A DNA stretch of 64,000 nt from Pyricularia pennisetigena (taxonomy: Eukaryota; Ascomycota; Sordariomycetes; Magnaporthales; Pyriculariaceae), in contig NW_021940918.1 in the NCBI RefSeq assembly GCF_004337985.1, positions 3,689,285 to 3,753,284 of the forward strand, given 5' to 3'. The translations under genes and the position numbers were made by a program. Shown in pieces: positions 32,201-43,179 of the stretch. Positions within the stretch are counted from its first letter, which is position 1. Every line of letters begins with the position of its first letter. The notes under the pieces were generated by a model. That model ran no database searches and was not told where the DNA came from. It saw only the letters and a list, made by a program, of their open reading frames with translations.

Positions 32201-34314
32201 AGCATGGTTTGTCTCGAGTCTAGGGTCTTCTGTAAGCTCTCAATCTGTCGGGACAGGACAGCCTCCTCTTTCCTGTGTCGCTCGGTCTCAGTATCGATAA
32301 TGTGCTGGAGCTTAGCCTCCTTGGTAGACAGAGCCCCCTCTGTTGCTCGCAGTTTGTCGATCGTACGCTGAAGCCCGTTGGCTCGCTCTTCGGCCCGGTC
32401 GCGCTCAGCCTCAAGGTTGCGAATTTCCGTTTCCCACTTCTCGCGTTCGTTGTCGTACATGTTATCTTTTTCGCGAATCTGGGCCTGCAAATCGGATATA
32501 TCGTCCTTCAGACGCTCAACCTCATCTCTCAGCTGATCCCGAGAGATACGGTCAGACTGCGTCGCATGTTGGCGGTCCTCCTCCGCTTCCTGGGCCCTGG
32601 CTTGCAGATCCGATATCTCAGATCGAAGTCGGTTGATTTCGGCCCTGTTCTGTTCGCGGACGGTTCGCTCTATTTGGAGAGCGTGCTGCTTCTCCTGTTC
32701 CAGGCTCGCTTCCAGAGCTGCAGCATCGCGCTGTAGTCTTGACACGTCCCGTTGCAGCGAGGCCGACTCTTTGGTCAAAGCATCGTGGCGTGTCTGTAGG
32801 AGCGATTTGTGATCGTTTGCGGACCGGAGGTCTCCCTGCAACTCTTCGACTTCCGCAGACAGAGACCTGTTTTCACGCTCAAAAGTTTCTCGCTCTTGGC
32901 GTGATTCTTTCAGTTTGCGCTTGAGATCCTCTACCTCGTGTTCTTTCTCCTGGTATCGGTTGTTGGCCGTCGCTAAGCTGTTGCGCGCATCGTCGACTTC
33001 ATCCTGAAGACGAGCAATCTTTTCCTCCACTTGCCGAGACAGTCCCTTGGTCACGACTGATTTGTTTGCCATTTCCTCCTGGAGTTCCTCCAGGTCTCCC
33101 TCCGCACGGTCCTTGGCATCCACAGCATCTTGCAACTTATCCTTGTACTCCTCCAGCTCGTTCTGAAGTCGACGAACGTCGGCCTCAAGGTCCTCGATGG
33201 CTTCTTTTGCCTCTGCTAGTTTGCTGCTTGCTTGCGCTTTCTCCTCTAGCTCGAGCATGCGCCGCTGGGAATCCTTAGCCTTGTCTTCGGCCGCCTGGAC
33301 TCGTAGTTTCAAGTCTTCGATTTCGTCCTCGTGTTGTCCGATCAGTTGATCCTTGGTGCGGTTCTCGGCTTCCAAGTCACCAATTTCGTCTTGGAGCTTT
33401 TCTATCCTGTCCAGTTCCTTCTCTCCCTGTTCGAGCTTTTGCTGCAAGTCCTCCAGACCTGCATCCTTCTCCTCCAGTGCCTGCTGCAACCTCTCTATCT
33501 CCAGCCGTTGCCCCTCATTTGCCTGGCGCTTCTTGAACTTCTCTTGCATCTCAAGGATCTGTTGTCGGTAAGCCTCGAGATCCTTCTCGGCTGATGTAAG
33601 GTGTTTCTTGTATCTATGTAGCTCACGCTTCATGGTGACGCTGTCGACTTTGAGCTCCGTGTTTTCCTTCAGCGCGGCTTCACTAAAACCTGGGCCTGCC
33701 CTCCGCAGTGCATCCTCGAGAAAGTGAATCTTGAGCTTGAGCCCAAAATTCTCCTTCTCGATGCGGTCTATGACATTCTCTTGCTCGCGGAGAGAGAGCT
33801 GGTTTTTGTCGTTCAGCGGACTCTTGGCGGGATTGCGACGCGTCTTCATAACCATCGGGGTCTCCACTGTGCTGTCGCTGTCGACCTGCGGCACCGGAGT
33901 GCGGCCAATGAATGAAGACGTGTTGCGCGACATGCCAAAGACGCTGTTGTCCATGTTGGGCAGGGGGGTCATGTCCTCGTCGATCTTGTTAAGGAATGCG
34001 GGGGTGGCAGCGACGTTCTCTTTGCCACTATGCCTGCGCACACTCCTCCTCGTCGCCGACTTCAGCAGAGGCGTGAACTCTGGCGCGCCGCCGCCTGCGG
34101 CTCTGTTTTGGCGTTCGCCGAACGGGGTGCGCTTGCCGCGGGGCGTCCGTAGGCTTTGCCGACCGCCATTTCGAAGTTGCTGGAAAAGATTGGCGTCTTT
34201 TGAGGGTGAAGGCACGGAAACCTCCTCTGAAAGATCGAGGTCTGGCTGGCGACTTAGGTAAGTCGCATCCCCCAGATTGGTCCGAGGGGTGTCGAGAGCG
34301 CCGAGTGCAGCCAT
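29286..34314 (-). CDS. Pcp1/PcpA-like spindle pole body protein (pericentrin family)
   Basis: Two exons on the minus strand, 34314-29759 and 29667-29286, joined by a 91-nt GTGAGT...TAG intron, give 1645 residues. The frame is open a little further upstream, but the first ATG is at 34314 (MAALGALDTPRTNLG). After a disordered, basic N-terminus with several TP sites, residues about 172-205 match the CM1 motif of centrosomin/Pcp1/Mto1 proteins (IEKENFGLKLKIHFLEDAL), which docks and activates gamma-tubulin complexes. About 1200 residues of heptad-rich coiled coil follow. The end, including FRLDAVSSKQYLQHELKVAK and, after the intron, LKHALHAVRFTIRLKRSAQAW, fits a PACT domain that anchors the protein at the spindle pole body. 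CM1 plus PACT points to Pcp1/PcpA rather than Mto1/ApsB. It is divergent from RAD54. Confidence 0.85.
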
Positions 34315-34939
34315 GACGGCGACGTGGCACACGACGCGGGCTGGCTTGGGTCAGGGCAACAAGCGCGTCAAGGGCGATTCTTCTGCAGCATCGATAGGCC
34401 TTTAGCAATATACGATGATAGAGTAGCAGAATTATTCTGACTGGCAATAATGGAGCAAGTGATTAGAATAGAATTGGTTCCAAAAGCTCCCCAAAAAAGA
34501 AGAAATTAGAGAGACCAATGCGCAATGCGCGTCGAGGAAGTATGCGAAGAGCTGGCTGGAACCCAGTGTATATGAAAGTGGGAGCTAAAGCCGACAATTG
34601 CCCAAGACAAGGTGCTGGGGTGCGCGGGACAGACAAAGTCGCGAAGAAGGAACCTCCAGTGCGCGTATGTGGGGAGCTTTCCATGCGAATGTTTACATGG
34701 TTACCCGAATAGGTATGGTGCGTGGCCGGGGCGTGGCATCACCTGACTTCGCGCGCGCCTTCCGAATTTCGCGGACCGCGTCAATTGTTTAATTCGTGTT
34801 TCGCCCCCCGCCACCTTCTCCCCCGTACTAATCCATTCATCCATTAACAAAATCCCGAGAATCGCAAGTTGATCCGTAAACCCAGCAGAGAGACAATCCA
34901 AAAAAGACACATCCGGGTCATTTGGATTGCCGGGCGAAA
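34315..34939. promoter_or_regulatory. Divergent promoter between the Pcp1-like gene and RAD54
   Basis: Only 625 bp separate the two start codons, so the genes probably share regulatory sequence. The interval holds several CGCG cores, such as GACGCGG near 34335, GCGCGTCAA near 34361, GCGCGC near 34750 and CCGCGTCAA near 34776. These resemble MCB/E2F-type sites (ACGCG) bound by MBF, which fits a DNA repair gene and a mitotic gene. The match is by eye and the motif is short. Confidence 0.4.
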
Positions 34940-37418
34940 ATGTAAGTTTTGATTCTTTTTGTGGCTATCGGTCAGAGTCATACGAACCCATCACTAATTG
35001 TTACCAAGGACCGTGGGCACTGCGACGCCGATCGCCAACAAAGAGAACGCGCTTAGGAGCCGCTTCCCTACGCCGCAGTCTTTAGAAAAGCTGCACAAGC
35101 CCTTCAAATGCCCCGGCTCAGCGACCCGGAGGCCTGAGGCCGACCGTCCTGCACGGAAGCGTAGAAAGGTCGACTACAAGGGTGCCGACGGTGCAGAAGA
35201 CACGGGCGAGTCGTACACCAGCATCGAAAGGCTCGCTCTTGCCAACCGGGATGTTAACAAATATCCCGTTTTCAAACCAAAAGACAAGGAAACCATCTTC
35301 CGAAAGTCATTTGTGGTTCCTCTTGTCAACAAGAATGTGGCCTCCTACAATCCCAACCGTCCACCTCCGACTCTAGGCTTGAGGCAAGGTGCTGTGTTCG
35401 TCGCCAAGGCGCTGCACGATCCTAGTGGCGAGTTCGCGATTGTCCTCTATGATCCAACCGTCGATGACAAACCAAAGGAGCCCGAGAAGCCAGCTGAGGA
35501 ACCGGACAAGCCCTCCGGGTCTCAGGAAAAACTCGACGCGCCTTTGGTTCACAAGAGTCTTGCCGAGATTCTTGGTATTAAGAAGAAGGTTGAAGGTGAA
35601 CATCCGAGGGTTCCAGTCGTAATTGATCCACGCCTTGCCAAAGTCCTCCGACCACATCAGATTGAGGGAGTCAAGTTCATGTACCGATGTGTTACAGGAA
35701 TGATTGACGAAAAGGCAAATGGATGCATCATGGCAGATGAGATGGGTCTCGGCAAAACATTGCAATGCATCACACTGCTGTGGACTCTTCTCAAACAGTC
35801 ACCAGAAGCTGGAAAGCCTGCTATTCAAAAGGCGATTGTTGCTTGTCCATCCAGTCTGGTTCGCAATTGGGCCAATGAGCTGGTTAAATGGCTTGGTGCC
35901 GACGCCATCACCCCCTTCGCCATCGATGGCAAGGCGTCCAAGGAGGAATTAACCCGGCAGCTGCGACAATGGGCCATTAGTAGCGGTCGTGCCGTCACCA
36001 GACCTGTCATCATCGTTTCATACGAAACCCTGCGACTCAACGTCGAAGAGTTGAAGCATACCAAAATTGGACTGATGCTATGTGACGAAGGCCACCGCTT
36101 GAAAAACGGCGACAGTCAGACATTTACTGCTCTCAATAACTTGAACGTATCACGGCGCGTTATTCTTTCCGGCACACCTATCCAGAATGATTTGTCAGAG
36201 TACTTCTCCTTGATCAGCTTTGCGAATCCGGATTTGCTCGGCACAAGACTCGAATTCAGAAAGCGATTTGAGCTGCCGATCCTTCGAGGACGAGATGCCG
36301 ATGCTTCAGAGAAGGAGCGAGAGAAGGGAGACGAGTGTCTGAAAGAGCTGCTCGCTCTGGTGAACAAGTTCATCATCAGGCGCACCAATGACATTTTGTC
36401 AAAGTACCTGCCGGTCAAGTACGAGCATGTCGTCTTCTGCAACCTGGCACCTTTCCAGCTCGACCTGTACAACTATTTCATCACATCGCCTGATATTCAG
36501 GCACTTTTGCGTGGCAAGGGTAGCCAACCTCTCAAGGCCATCGGCATACTCAAGAAGCTATGTAATCACCCTGATCTACTCAACTTGTCGGAAGACCTGC
36601 CGGGTTCTGAGGTGCATTGGCCCTCAGATTATGTTCCCAAGGAATCACGGGGTCGCGATAGAGACATCAAGCCGTGGTACAGTGGCAAGATGCAGGTGCT
36701 CGATCGTATGTTGGCACGCATTCGAGCCGATACGAATGACAAGATAGTGCTCATCAGCAACTACACCTCAACTCTCGACCTGTTCGAGCGATTATGTCGC
36801 GACCGCGGCTATGGAAGCCTCCGGCTCGACGGCACGATGAACGTGACGAAGCGCCAGAAACTGGTCGACAAATTCAATGATCCGGAGGGCAGCGAGTTTG
36901 TCTTTTTGCTGAGCTCCAAGGCGGGAGGATGTGGCCTGAACTTGATCGGGGCGAACCGACTTGTGCTTTTTGATCCCGACTGGAATCCTGCGGCCGATCA
37001 ACAAGCACTCGCCAGAGTTTGGCGAGACGGGCAAAAGAAGGATTGCTTCGTATACCGTTTCATCGCGACCGGCAGCATCGAAGAGAAGATCTTTCAGCGC
37101 CAGAGCCATAAACAGTCGCTATCATCATGTGTGGTTGATTCGGCTGAAGATGTGGAACGCCACTTCTCACTTGACAGCCTCAAGGAGCTCTTCCAGTACC
37201 GGGGCAACACGCGCTCCGATACGCACGACACCTTCAAGTGCAAGCGTTGCAAGCCTGATGGGAAACAGTACATTAAGGCTCCTGCTATGCTATATGGAGA
37301 CACCAGTACCTGGAACCACTTCAACAACGAGGGCCTTAAGCCGATCCAGGATCTGTTGCTGAGGCAGGAATGTGGAGAGACCGAAGTCAGTGCCGTCTTT
37401 CAGTACATTTCGCACTGA
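34940..37418 (+). CDS. RAD54: Rad54 DNA translocase (SWI2/SNF2 family)
   Basis: Two exons: 34940-34941 and 35009-37418, giving 803 residues. The start codon is split: AT ends exon 1 before a GTAAGT donor, and G begins exon 2 after an AAG acceptor. A CACTAAT branch-like sequence sits just upstream of the acceptor. No other upstream ATG is in frame, and the next internal Met lies well inside the helicase. The protein has all SNF2 helicase motifs: DEMGLGKTLQ (I, about 244), DEGHRLKN (II, about 360), SGTPIQN (III), SSKAGGCGLNL (V) and QALARVWRDGQKKDCFVYRF (VI). The basic N-terminus with PARKRRKVDYKG may carry a nuclear signal and the Rad51-binding region. Rad54 is an ATP-driven duplex DNA translocase that works with Rad51 in strand invasion and D-loop processing during homologous recombination. 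Confidence 0.93.
34942..35008 (+). other. RAD54: Intron splitting the RAD54 start codon
   Basis: A 67-nt intron with donor GTAAGT, branch-like CACTAAT at about 34992-34998 and acceptor AAG. It lies between the second and third base of the inferred initiator ATG. The assignment rests on strong splice signals, the lack of any other in-frame upstream ATG, and the plausible N-terminus MTVGTATPIANKENALRSRF that results. Confidence 0.75.
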
Positions 37419-38288
37419 TTATGAATATGGGACAAACGACATTGGCCAATGTGTTGTTATGATATCAGTCATTTTTCACAGTGTTTTTTTTTATTATCTG
37501 GGTTACTCTCGTGATAACAAGACGAGATGTTCATTTGCCTTTTTTTTCTCTTTTGGGTGGGGAGGTTTATTCATTATTAGCAAGCAGGCGTTTTAGAGAG
37601 TAGGTATGGAATGCATTTACACGAACATGAGATGTTTTCTGATTTGTCATAATTTCATCATCTGCGCTTTCCAGATTGATTGGGATTTCAAGAGCTCTTT
37701 TGTGGTTGATGATTACACTTATGCGTTAGATATTATAGTTGCTCTCATGGTGTTGCTGTTTCCGAACTTGGACTATCTAGTAATTAAATTATCAACTGAT
37801 CTGAAGCGATTGCAGTTGTAGTCAGTCTGATTGTTATTTATTAGGAAGTGAGCGGTATCCACGTGACTGCAACCGCGTCTAACCTGGATGAATACGGGCT
37901 AAAACCGACTGCGGGGACGTCTTGGCTGACTTGGCTTACAGTTGGGGTTGGGTCATGACGGCATTTCTTTTGGACCCCTGCATCGTTTTTCCTGCTTGTG
38001 ATCAGAAAAGCTTCCTTCCGAGCTAGCTTTACCGCCTTGGCTTGCGATATCATACAGATAACCCTCACATACGTAGCGTCAAGACTGAATCAATCACTTA
38101 CTTGTCATCGCTTCATCAAGTCAAGTCGCTCGCTGACTGTTTTTGTGTCACGCCACTCCAACGTTTGACAACCCGTCCTAAATCTTTTCAAGGCTACCTC
38201 ATCACCGTCCGGACCCTTAACGACACTACAAAAGATCCATACCTCAGTGCACCAACAGCTGGAGACGCTTGCACCCTCCCAAGTCACT
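37419..38288. other. Intergenic region upstream of the phosphatidylserine synthase gene
   Basis: About 870 bp between RAD54 and the next gene on the same strand. It is AT-rich near RAD54 and pyrimidine-rich nearer to the start codon at 38289. I see no gene or RNA in it. Confidence 0.6.
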
Positions 38289-39240
38289 ATGTCCAAGAGA
38301 ACCACCAGCCTGGCCGGCGGCGGCAGCGACACTAAAGACAGCACCAGCGAGAAGCCCAGTATGGACCCTTTCTCTCCTTCAGGATACAACCAAGAAAAGA
38401 AATACACCCAATCATACATGTACTAACCCGCCAGCAACCAACAGCCTATGACAAACAAAAGAAGCTCCTCTCGGCCGACGTCGGTCACTTCTCTCTGGTG
38501 CGCGCCTTGCACATGGCCGACTACATCACGGCGCTCAACGGCCTGTGCGGCATCATGTCCATCTTCTCCTCGATGCGCTACTGCCTAGGCGACCCGAGCG
38601 ACACGACCAACGCCTACACCGCCCTGGCCTTCCTTCCCTTTGGCCTCTTTTTCGACTTTATGGACGGCAAGGTCGCCCGCTGGCGCAAAAAGACCAGCCT
38701 GATGGGCGCTCAGCTCGATTCGCTTGCAGATCTAGTAAGTTGTGTGTTTGTATAATAAGAGCCAGAAGGGAGTGGGGGGTGAGAGATTTGGCAGGAAAAA
38801 CAAAAGAACAAAGAAAACAACAAAGACGCCACATGTGACTGATCAAAAAATCCAACCCCTCTTTCGCGCAGATCTCATTTGGCGTTGCTCCGGCCGTCGT
38901 CGCCTTCGCCATCGGCATGCGCACGCCGCTCGACCACCTCGGCCTGGCCTTTTACGTGCTCTGCGGCCTGACGCGCCTGGCACGCTTCAACGTGACCACG
39001 GACGACATACCCAAGGACGCCACGGGCAAGGCCGCCTACTTTGAGGGTACCCCGATCCCGACCAGCCTTGCCCTGGATGGGCTCATGGCCTACTGGGTCC
39101 GCTCGGGTACCATCCACGACGCCATCCCCGGAGGCCTGTGGCTGGCCGGCACCCCCTTCGAGTTTCACCCCATCATTGCCGTCTTCATCCTGCACGGGTG
39201 CTGCATGACGAGCAAGACTATCCATATTCCCAAGCCTTGA
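38289..39240 (+). CDS. CHO1: CDP-diacylglycerol-serine O-phosphatidyltransferase (phosphatidylserine synthase)
   Basis: Three exons: 38289-38358, 38445-38734 and 38872-39240, giving 242 residues. Intron 1 has a perfect TACTAAC branch site at 38421-38427. Intron 2 is 137 nt with GTAAGT and GCAG ends and falls inside the catalytic signature. The joined frame contains the CDP-alcohol phosphatidyltransferase motif DGxxAR(x)8G(x)3D(x)3D: DGKVAR, eight residues, then GAQLDSLAD. The remainder has several hydrophobic helices, so this is an integral endoplasmic reticulum membrane enzyme. It makes phosphatidylserine from CDP-diacylglycerol and serine, the first step of the route to phosphatidylethanolamine and phosphatidylcholine. 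RLARFNVTTDDIPKD and KAAYFEGTPIPTS match the serine-specific branch (yeast Cho1) rather than the inositol enzyme. Length is close to that of other fungal Cho1 proteins. Confidence 0.9.
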
Positions 39241-39850
39241 GTTTTTTTTTGGTTATTTTGTTGAAAGGAGAATTAAAAAAAAAGCCACCTTTAGTTTTGC
39301 TAATTCCCCCGTCCGCAGGGTTGGGGTTCAGAGAAAATAAAAGGGGCACTGGAGAGTTCGTGGCTGTTCCTTCTTCACGAATCTCTACTTTTCTTCGCTT
39401 ATTTTGACCACTTTTTGAAATACCATTACCCAGTCGAGTGATTGAGCAGCTGGAGTTTGGCAGAGTATGGGTTAGCAACACGGCTTCATAATGATGGCGA
39501 TGGATAATGATTTTAGATTTCACGTCCTTTTACACTGTTCCCCACCAAAGCAAACGATTTCATAACGGCCTTCGTCAGTTCGATAGACACATTAAGGGAC
39601 TCCTAATCAAAGATCACTGGCATTGTTCTATTCGCGATTCCAGCGATAGACTTTAGGGATGGACACGTCATTCGGTCGATAAATCCTGAGTGTGAATTTG
39701 TGTGTTGACTTTTCGAGGTGATTTTTTTTCTTCTTTTTTCTTCTTTTTTCCTTTTTTTTTTCCTTGTTCATATTCTGCTATTTAAGACCCCTGGAAAGTG
39801 TTACATGACAATATAACGCCGATAGTCACACTAGACACACTACAGCTCAC
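39241..39850. other. Intergenic region between convergent genes
   Basis: About 600 bp between the 3' ends of the phosphatidylserine synthase and threonyl-tRNA synthetase genes. T/C-rich tracts lie at 39722-39765. Nothing else is recognisable. Confidence 0.6.
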
Positions 39851-42503
39851 CTAAGCAGCAGGAGCCGCCTCCTTCTTCTCGGCTGCTGCCTTGGGGAAGG
39901 GGTTGTACGTTCCCTTGTCGTCCCTGAGCTTGGCGAGCTTCTCCAGCGCCTCCTCCAACGCAATCGGTTGACCACGATCCTGTGTGGCGGGATCGTCCCG
40001 GTTGCGCACGTTCACTTGCCTTCCATTCATCTCCTCTGCTCCAACAACTGGACAGTGAGGAAGTTAGTTAGTATCGGTCTTCTTCTCTTACGACCCCGCA
40101 AAAGAGGGGCGGATATTCTTACCAAAGATGAAGTTGTACTGCGCCAGCTGTCCGGTGCGGATCTTCTTCATAAGAGTCTATGCGACAATATCATGTCAGC
40201 TTCTTATACTTTCTACACTACGCATTGACGAGCATAGGAGGGAGACTCACGTTTCCAGATGTGTCAACATCAACAAACATCTTGGCCTTTTTGAAGATGG
40301 ACCTGACTTCCTCGGCGTAGTCGTAGAAGCCCTTGCCAACGGGTACCACGAGAATCTGACGTGGTGACAGCCACAGAGGCCACTTGCCGGCGTAGTGCTC
40401 ACACAGAATACCAGTGAAACGTTCGATGGAGCCAGCCATGGCACGGTGAATCATGACAGGACGGGCACATCCGGGCGACAGCTTCTTGACGACCTTCTCC
40501 TTCTCCTTCTCCTTCTTGTCGCCTTCAGCACCTGCAGGCTCGCTTACAGGCTCTCCTCGGGCAGCGGCAGCCGAGTCGATGACAGCCTGAGGGTCCTTGA
40601 CCTTGACCTTTGATGCAATGCCCTTGGCTCCCTCGGCCTTGGCCTTGGTCTCAGCAGCGTCCTCACCCGCCATGTACTCCAAGTTGAAGTTTTGCGGCTG
40701 TACGAAGTCCAGTTGAATGGTGGCACATTGCCACTCTCGGTTGAGACAATCCATGATGGCAATGTCGATTTTCTAATCCAAAGTCAGTCTCTTCCCCTGG
40801 GCTACAAATTTGGCTGTGACTGTCACACTTACAGGTCCATAGAATGCACCGTCGCCCGCGTTCAGCTCCCAAGCGACTCCACCCTCTGATGCAGCAAATT
40901 CATCCAAAGCCTGGCGGAGTGATTCTTCAGCCTTGTCCCAAGTCTCGATGGCACCCATGTACTTCTCGGGGCGAGTCGAAAGCCTCAGCTTGAAAGTAAG
41001 ACCCATGACGGTGTACATCTTTCGCAAAAAGTCGAAAAGGTCAAGAATCTCGTCCTTGATCTGATCCTCACGACAGAAGATATGCGCGTCATCTTGCTGG
41101 AATCGGCGCACACGGGTGAGGCCCGAGAGTGCTCCCGAGGCCTCGTTACGGTGAAGCACCCCAAAGTCGGCAACGCGCCATGGCAGCTCACGGTGAGACC
41201 GTTCTCGGTGGGCGAACATGAGGGCGTGTCCGGGGCAGTTCATGGGCTTGAGACCAAAGGTATCCTTCTCGTCTTTGATGACAAACATATCGTCCTTGTA
41301 GAATTGCCAATGTCCTGACTGCTTCCACAAATCCGCATTGTAAATGTTGGGCGTAATAACCTCCTCGTAGTTCTTCTCCCAGTAGATCTCTCGAATATAT
41401 GACAGAAGCGTATTGTAAATCCTTGTTCCGTGAGGCAGCCACATCGCGGAGCCAGGGCTGTAGTCATGGAAGAAGAAAAGCTCTTGATCCTTGCCGATAC
41501 GGCGATGGTCACGTTTGGCAGCCTCCTCAAGGAACTTTTGGTACTCTGTAAGCTGCTTCTTGGTGGGGAAACTGACGCCGTAGATTCTCTGCAGCGAGTC
41601 GTTATCCTTGTCACCAAGGAAGTAACTTGCCGAGTTCTTCATGATGGCAAAGGCCTCGATCCTGCCGGTATCGGGTACATGGGGTCCTCTGCAGAGATCA
41701 ATCAGAGGTCCGTTACGGTAGACTGTAGTCTTTGTGCCGTCGGCGATCTTGTCCTTGATAATGTGTTGCTTGTACTTGTTGTACTTGAACATCTCCAGCA
41801 AGTCCTCCTTGCTCAGGACCAGCCTCTCGAACTTCTGCTTTTCCTTGACAATCTTGGAGACCAAAGTCTCCAGGGGTTTCCAGTCGGAAGATTGAACGGC
41901 AGCACCATCTGGGAGTGCCATCTCATAGTAGAAACCGTTGTCCACCGGGGGTCCGATGCACAGGCTGCATCCAAATCGCCTCTCGGCAGCCTCACCCAGA
42001 ATATGGGCGCTTGAGTGCCAGAACACAAACTGTCCCTGGGGATCACTAAAGTCGAGAAGCTCCAGCTTGCAGCTCCTCTCCAATGGCCTCTCAAGATCCC
42101 AAAGCTGCTCCTTGTCGCCATCCAAGCGCGCAACGACGGTACGTTTGAATAAGCTGTTTGAGATGCCCTTGGCAATGTCGGCAGGTGTCGTCTCCCAGGC
42201 GGTGCCGTTCTTAATGCTGCCGTCTGGCATGGTGATCGTAATGGGCTCGCGCGGTTTCTGTGCTACTTCATCGTCGTACTCCTTCCTCAGACGCTCGAAC
42301 AAGTCCAATCGGTCCTTCAGGAATGACGGAGGCGGGTCGAGCTCGAGGGGTCCCGTGTCTGCTGAGCCTGTGGCAGGCTTCTTTTCCTTCTTGGCGCCAC
42401 CCTTCTTGGTCTCGCCAGCAGGCTTCTTGCCCTCGCTGCCGCCAATGGCGACATTCTTGACGCCCTCGGCCACGGCCTCAACGGTCTCTTTCGCGGCCTC
42501 CAT
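39851..42503 (-). CDS. THS1: Threonyl-tRNA synthetase, cytosolic
   Basis: Four exons on the minus strand: 42503-40833, 40772-40251, 40177-40123 and 40047-39851, giving 814 residues. Introns are 60, 73 and 75 nt. The order is a Lys/Ala-rich extension (1-50), a TGS domain with [20 protein letters not shown], an editing domain with [16 protein letters not shown] and LCRGPHVP, and a class II catalytic core. Zinc-site MNCPGH and motif 2 ([20 protein letters not shown]) are present, and motif 3 is [17 protein letters not shown]-terminal anticodon-binding domain follows. The enzyme charges tRNA-Thr and edits mischarged Ser. No mitochondrial presequence is evident, so the product is probably cytosolic. 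A Lys/Glu/Ala-rich insertion of about 65 residues (591-655, nucleotides 40479-40673) lies just before motif 3, which makes the protein longer than the yeast enzyme. The gene is divergent from the F-box gene to its right. Confidence 0.95.
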
Positions 42504-43179
42504 GGTGAGAGCAAAGATCCCGTTGCGGGGTCAAAAAGCTGACGGGGGCTGTTCGATCGGGGGTGGATTTAGGGATTTCGCGCCCGCTCGCCAGAGGTGG
42601 TTGTGATTAATTTGTGACTCAGAGCTGGGTTGGAAGAATTGCAACTTTGTAGGCTCTCGTCCCTATAAAAAAAACTGAAACAAGTAATTTAGGCGGTGGT
42701 ATTTGCTATGTTCTCAGCTCAGGTACCCCGCGCTATCAACTCGTCGTGGGTCGCGCAAGCTCAAAACTGCAGGTTTTGACCGCCTCGACCCCTCACAGGT
42801 ATTCGGTACTTGGTATGACGTAAAGTCGATCGAGTTGCTTAGGGTACCCGGTACTTTTCAGGCATGTCGTAAATACCCTTGGTTGCAGGGTTCCACCACT
42901 TTGTTCGTTTGCGAGGGTCCGGTTAGAAGGTACGCAGGTACCTAGCTGAACTCAGTTGCTTCAATCAGTGGTCTTCGCCTTCACAACCATTCTGTCATCG
43001 ATTTCGAGGCCCATACTCTTTGGTCTTGTGTGATTAATTAATTACTTTCTGTCCGAACTGCACTTTTGAACCCTGGCTGTTAGATTGAACGAGACAGCCA
43101 CTGAAACCTGCAACACCCTCCCAGACTCTGATCAATCTTTCCAGCTTCGACGAGAGTGTGTTTGTGTTACGCCAGTACA
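42504..43179. promoter_or_regulatory. Divergent promoter region between THS1 and the F-box gene
   Basis: The 676 bp between two start codons must hold both promoters. It includes a cluster of GGTAC-containing words at about 42800-42945, such as GGGTACCCGGTAC and GGTACGCAGGTACC, similar to clusters elsewhere in the window. No TATA box or known factor site stands out. Confidence 0.4.

Noticed and set aside
34315..34332. Extension of the Pcp1-like protein to a GTG six codons upstream
   Set aside because: The extra codons start at GTG; nuclear fungal genes normally start at ATG, and a good ATG follows at 34314.
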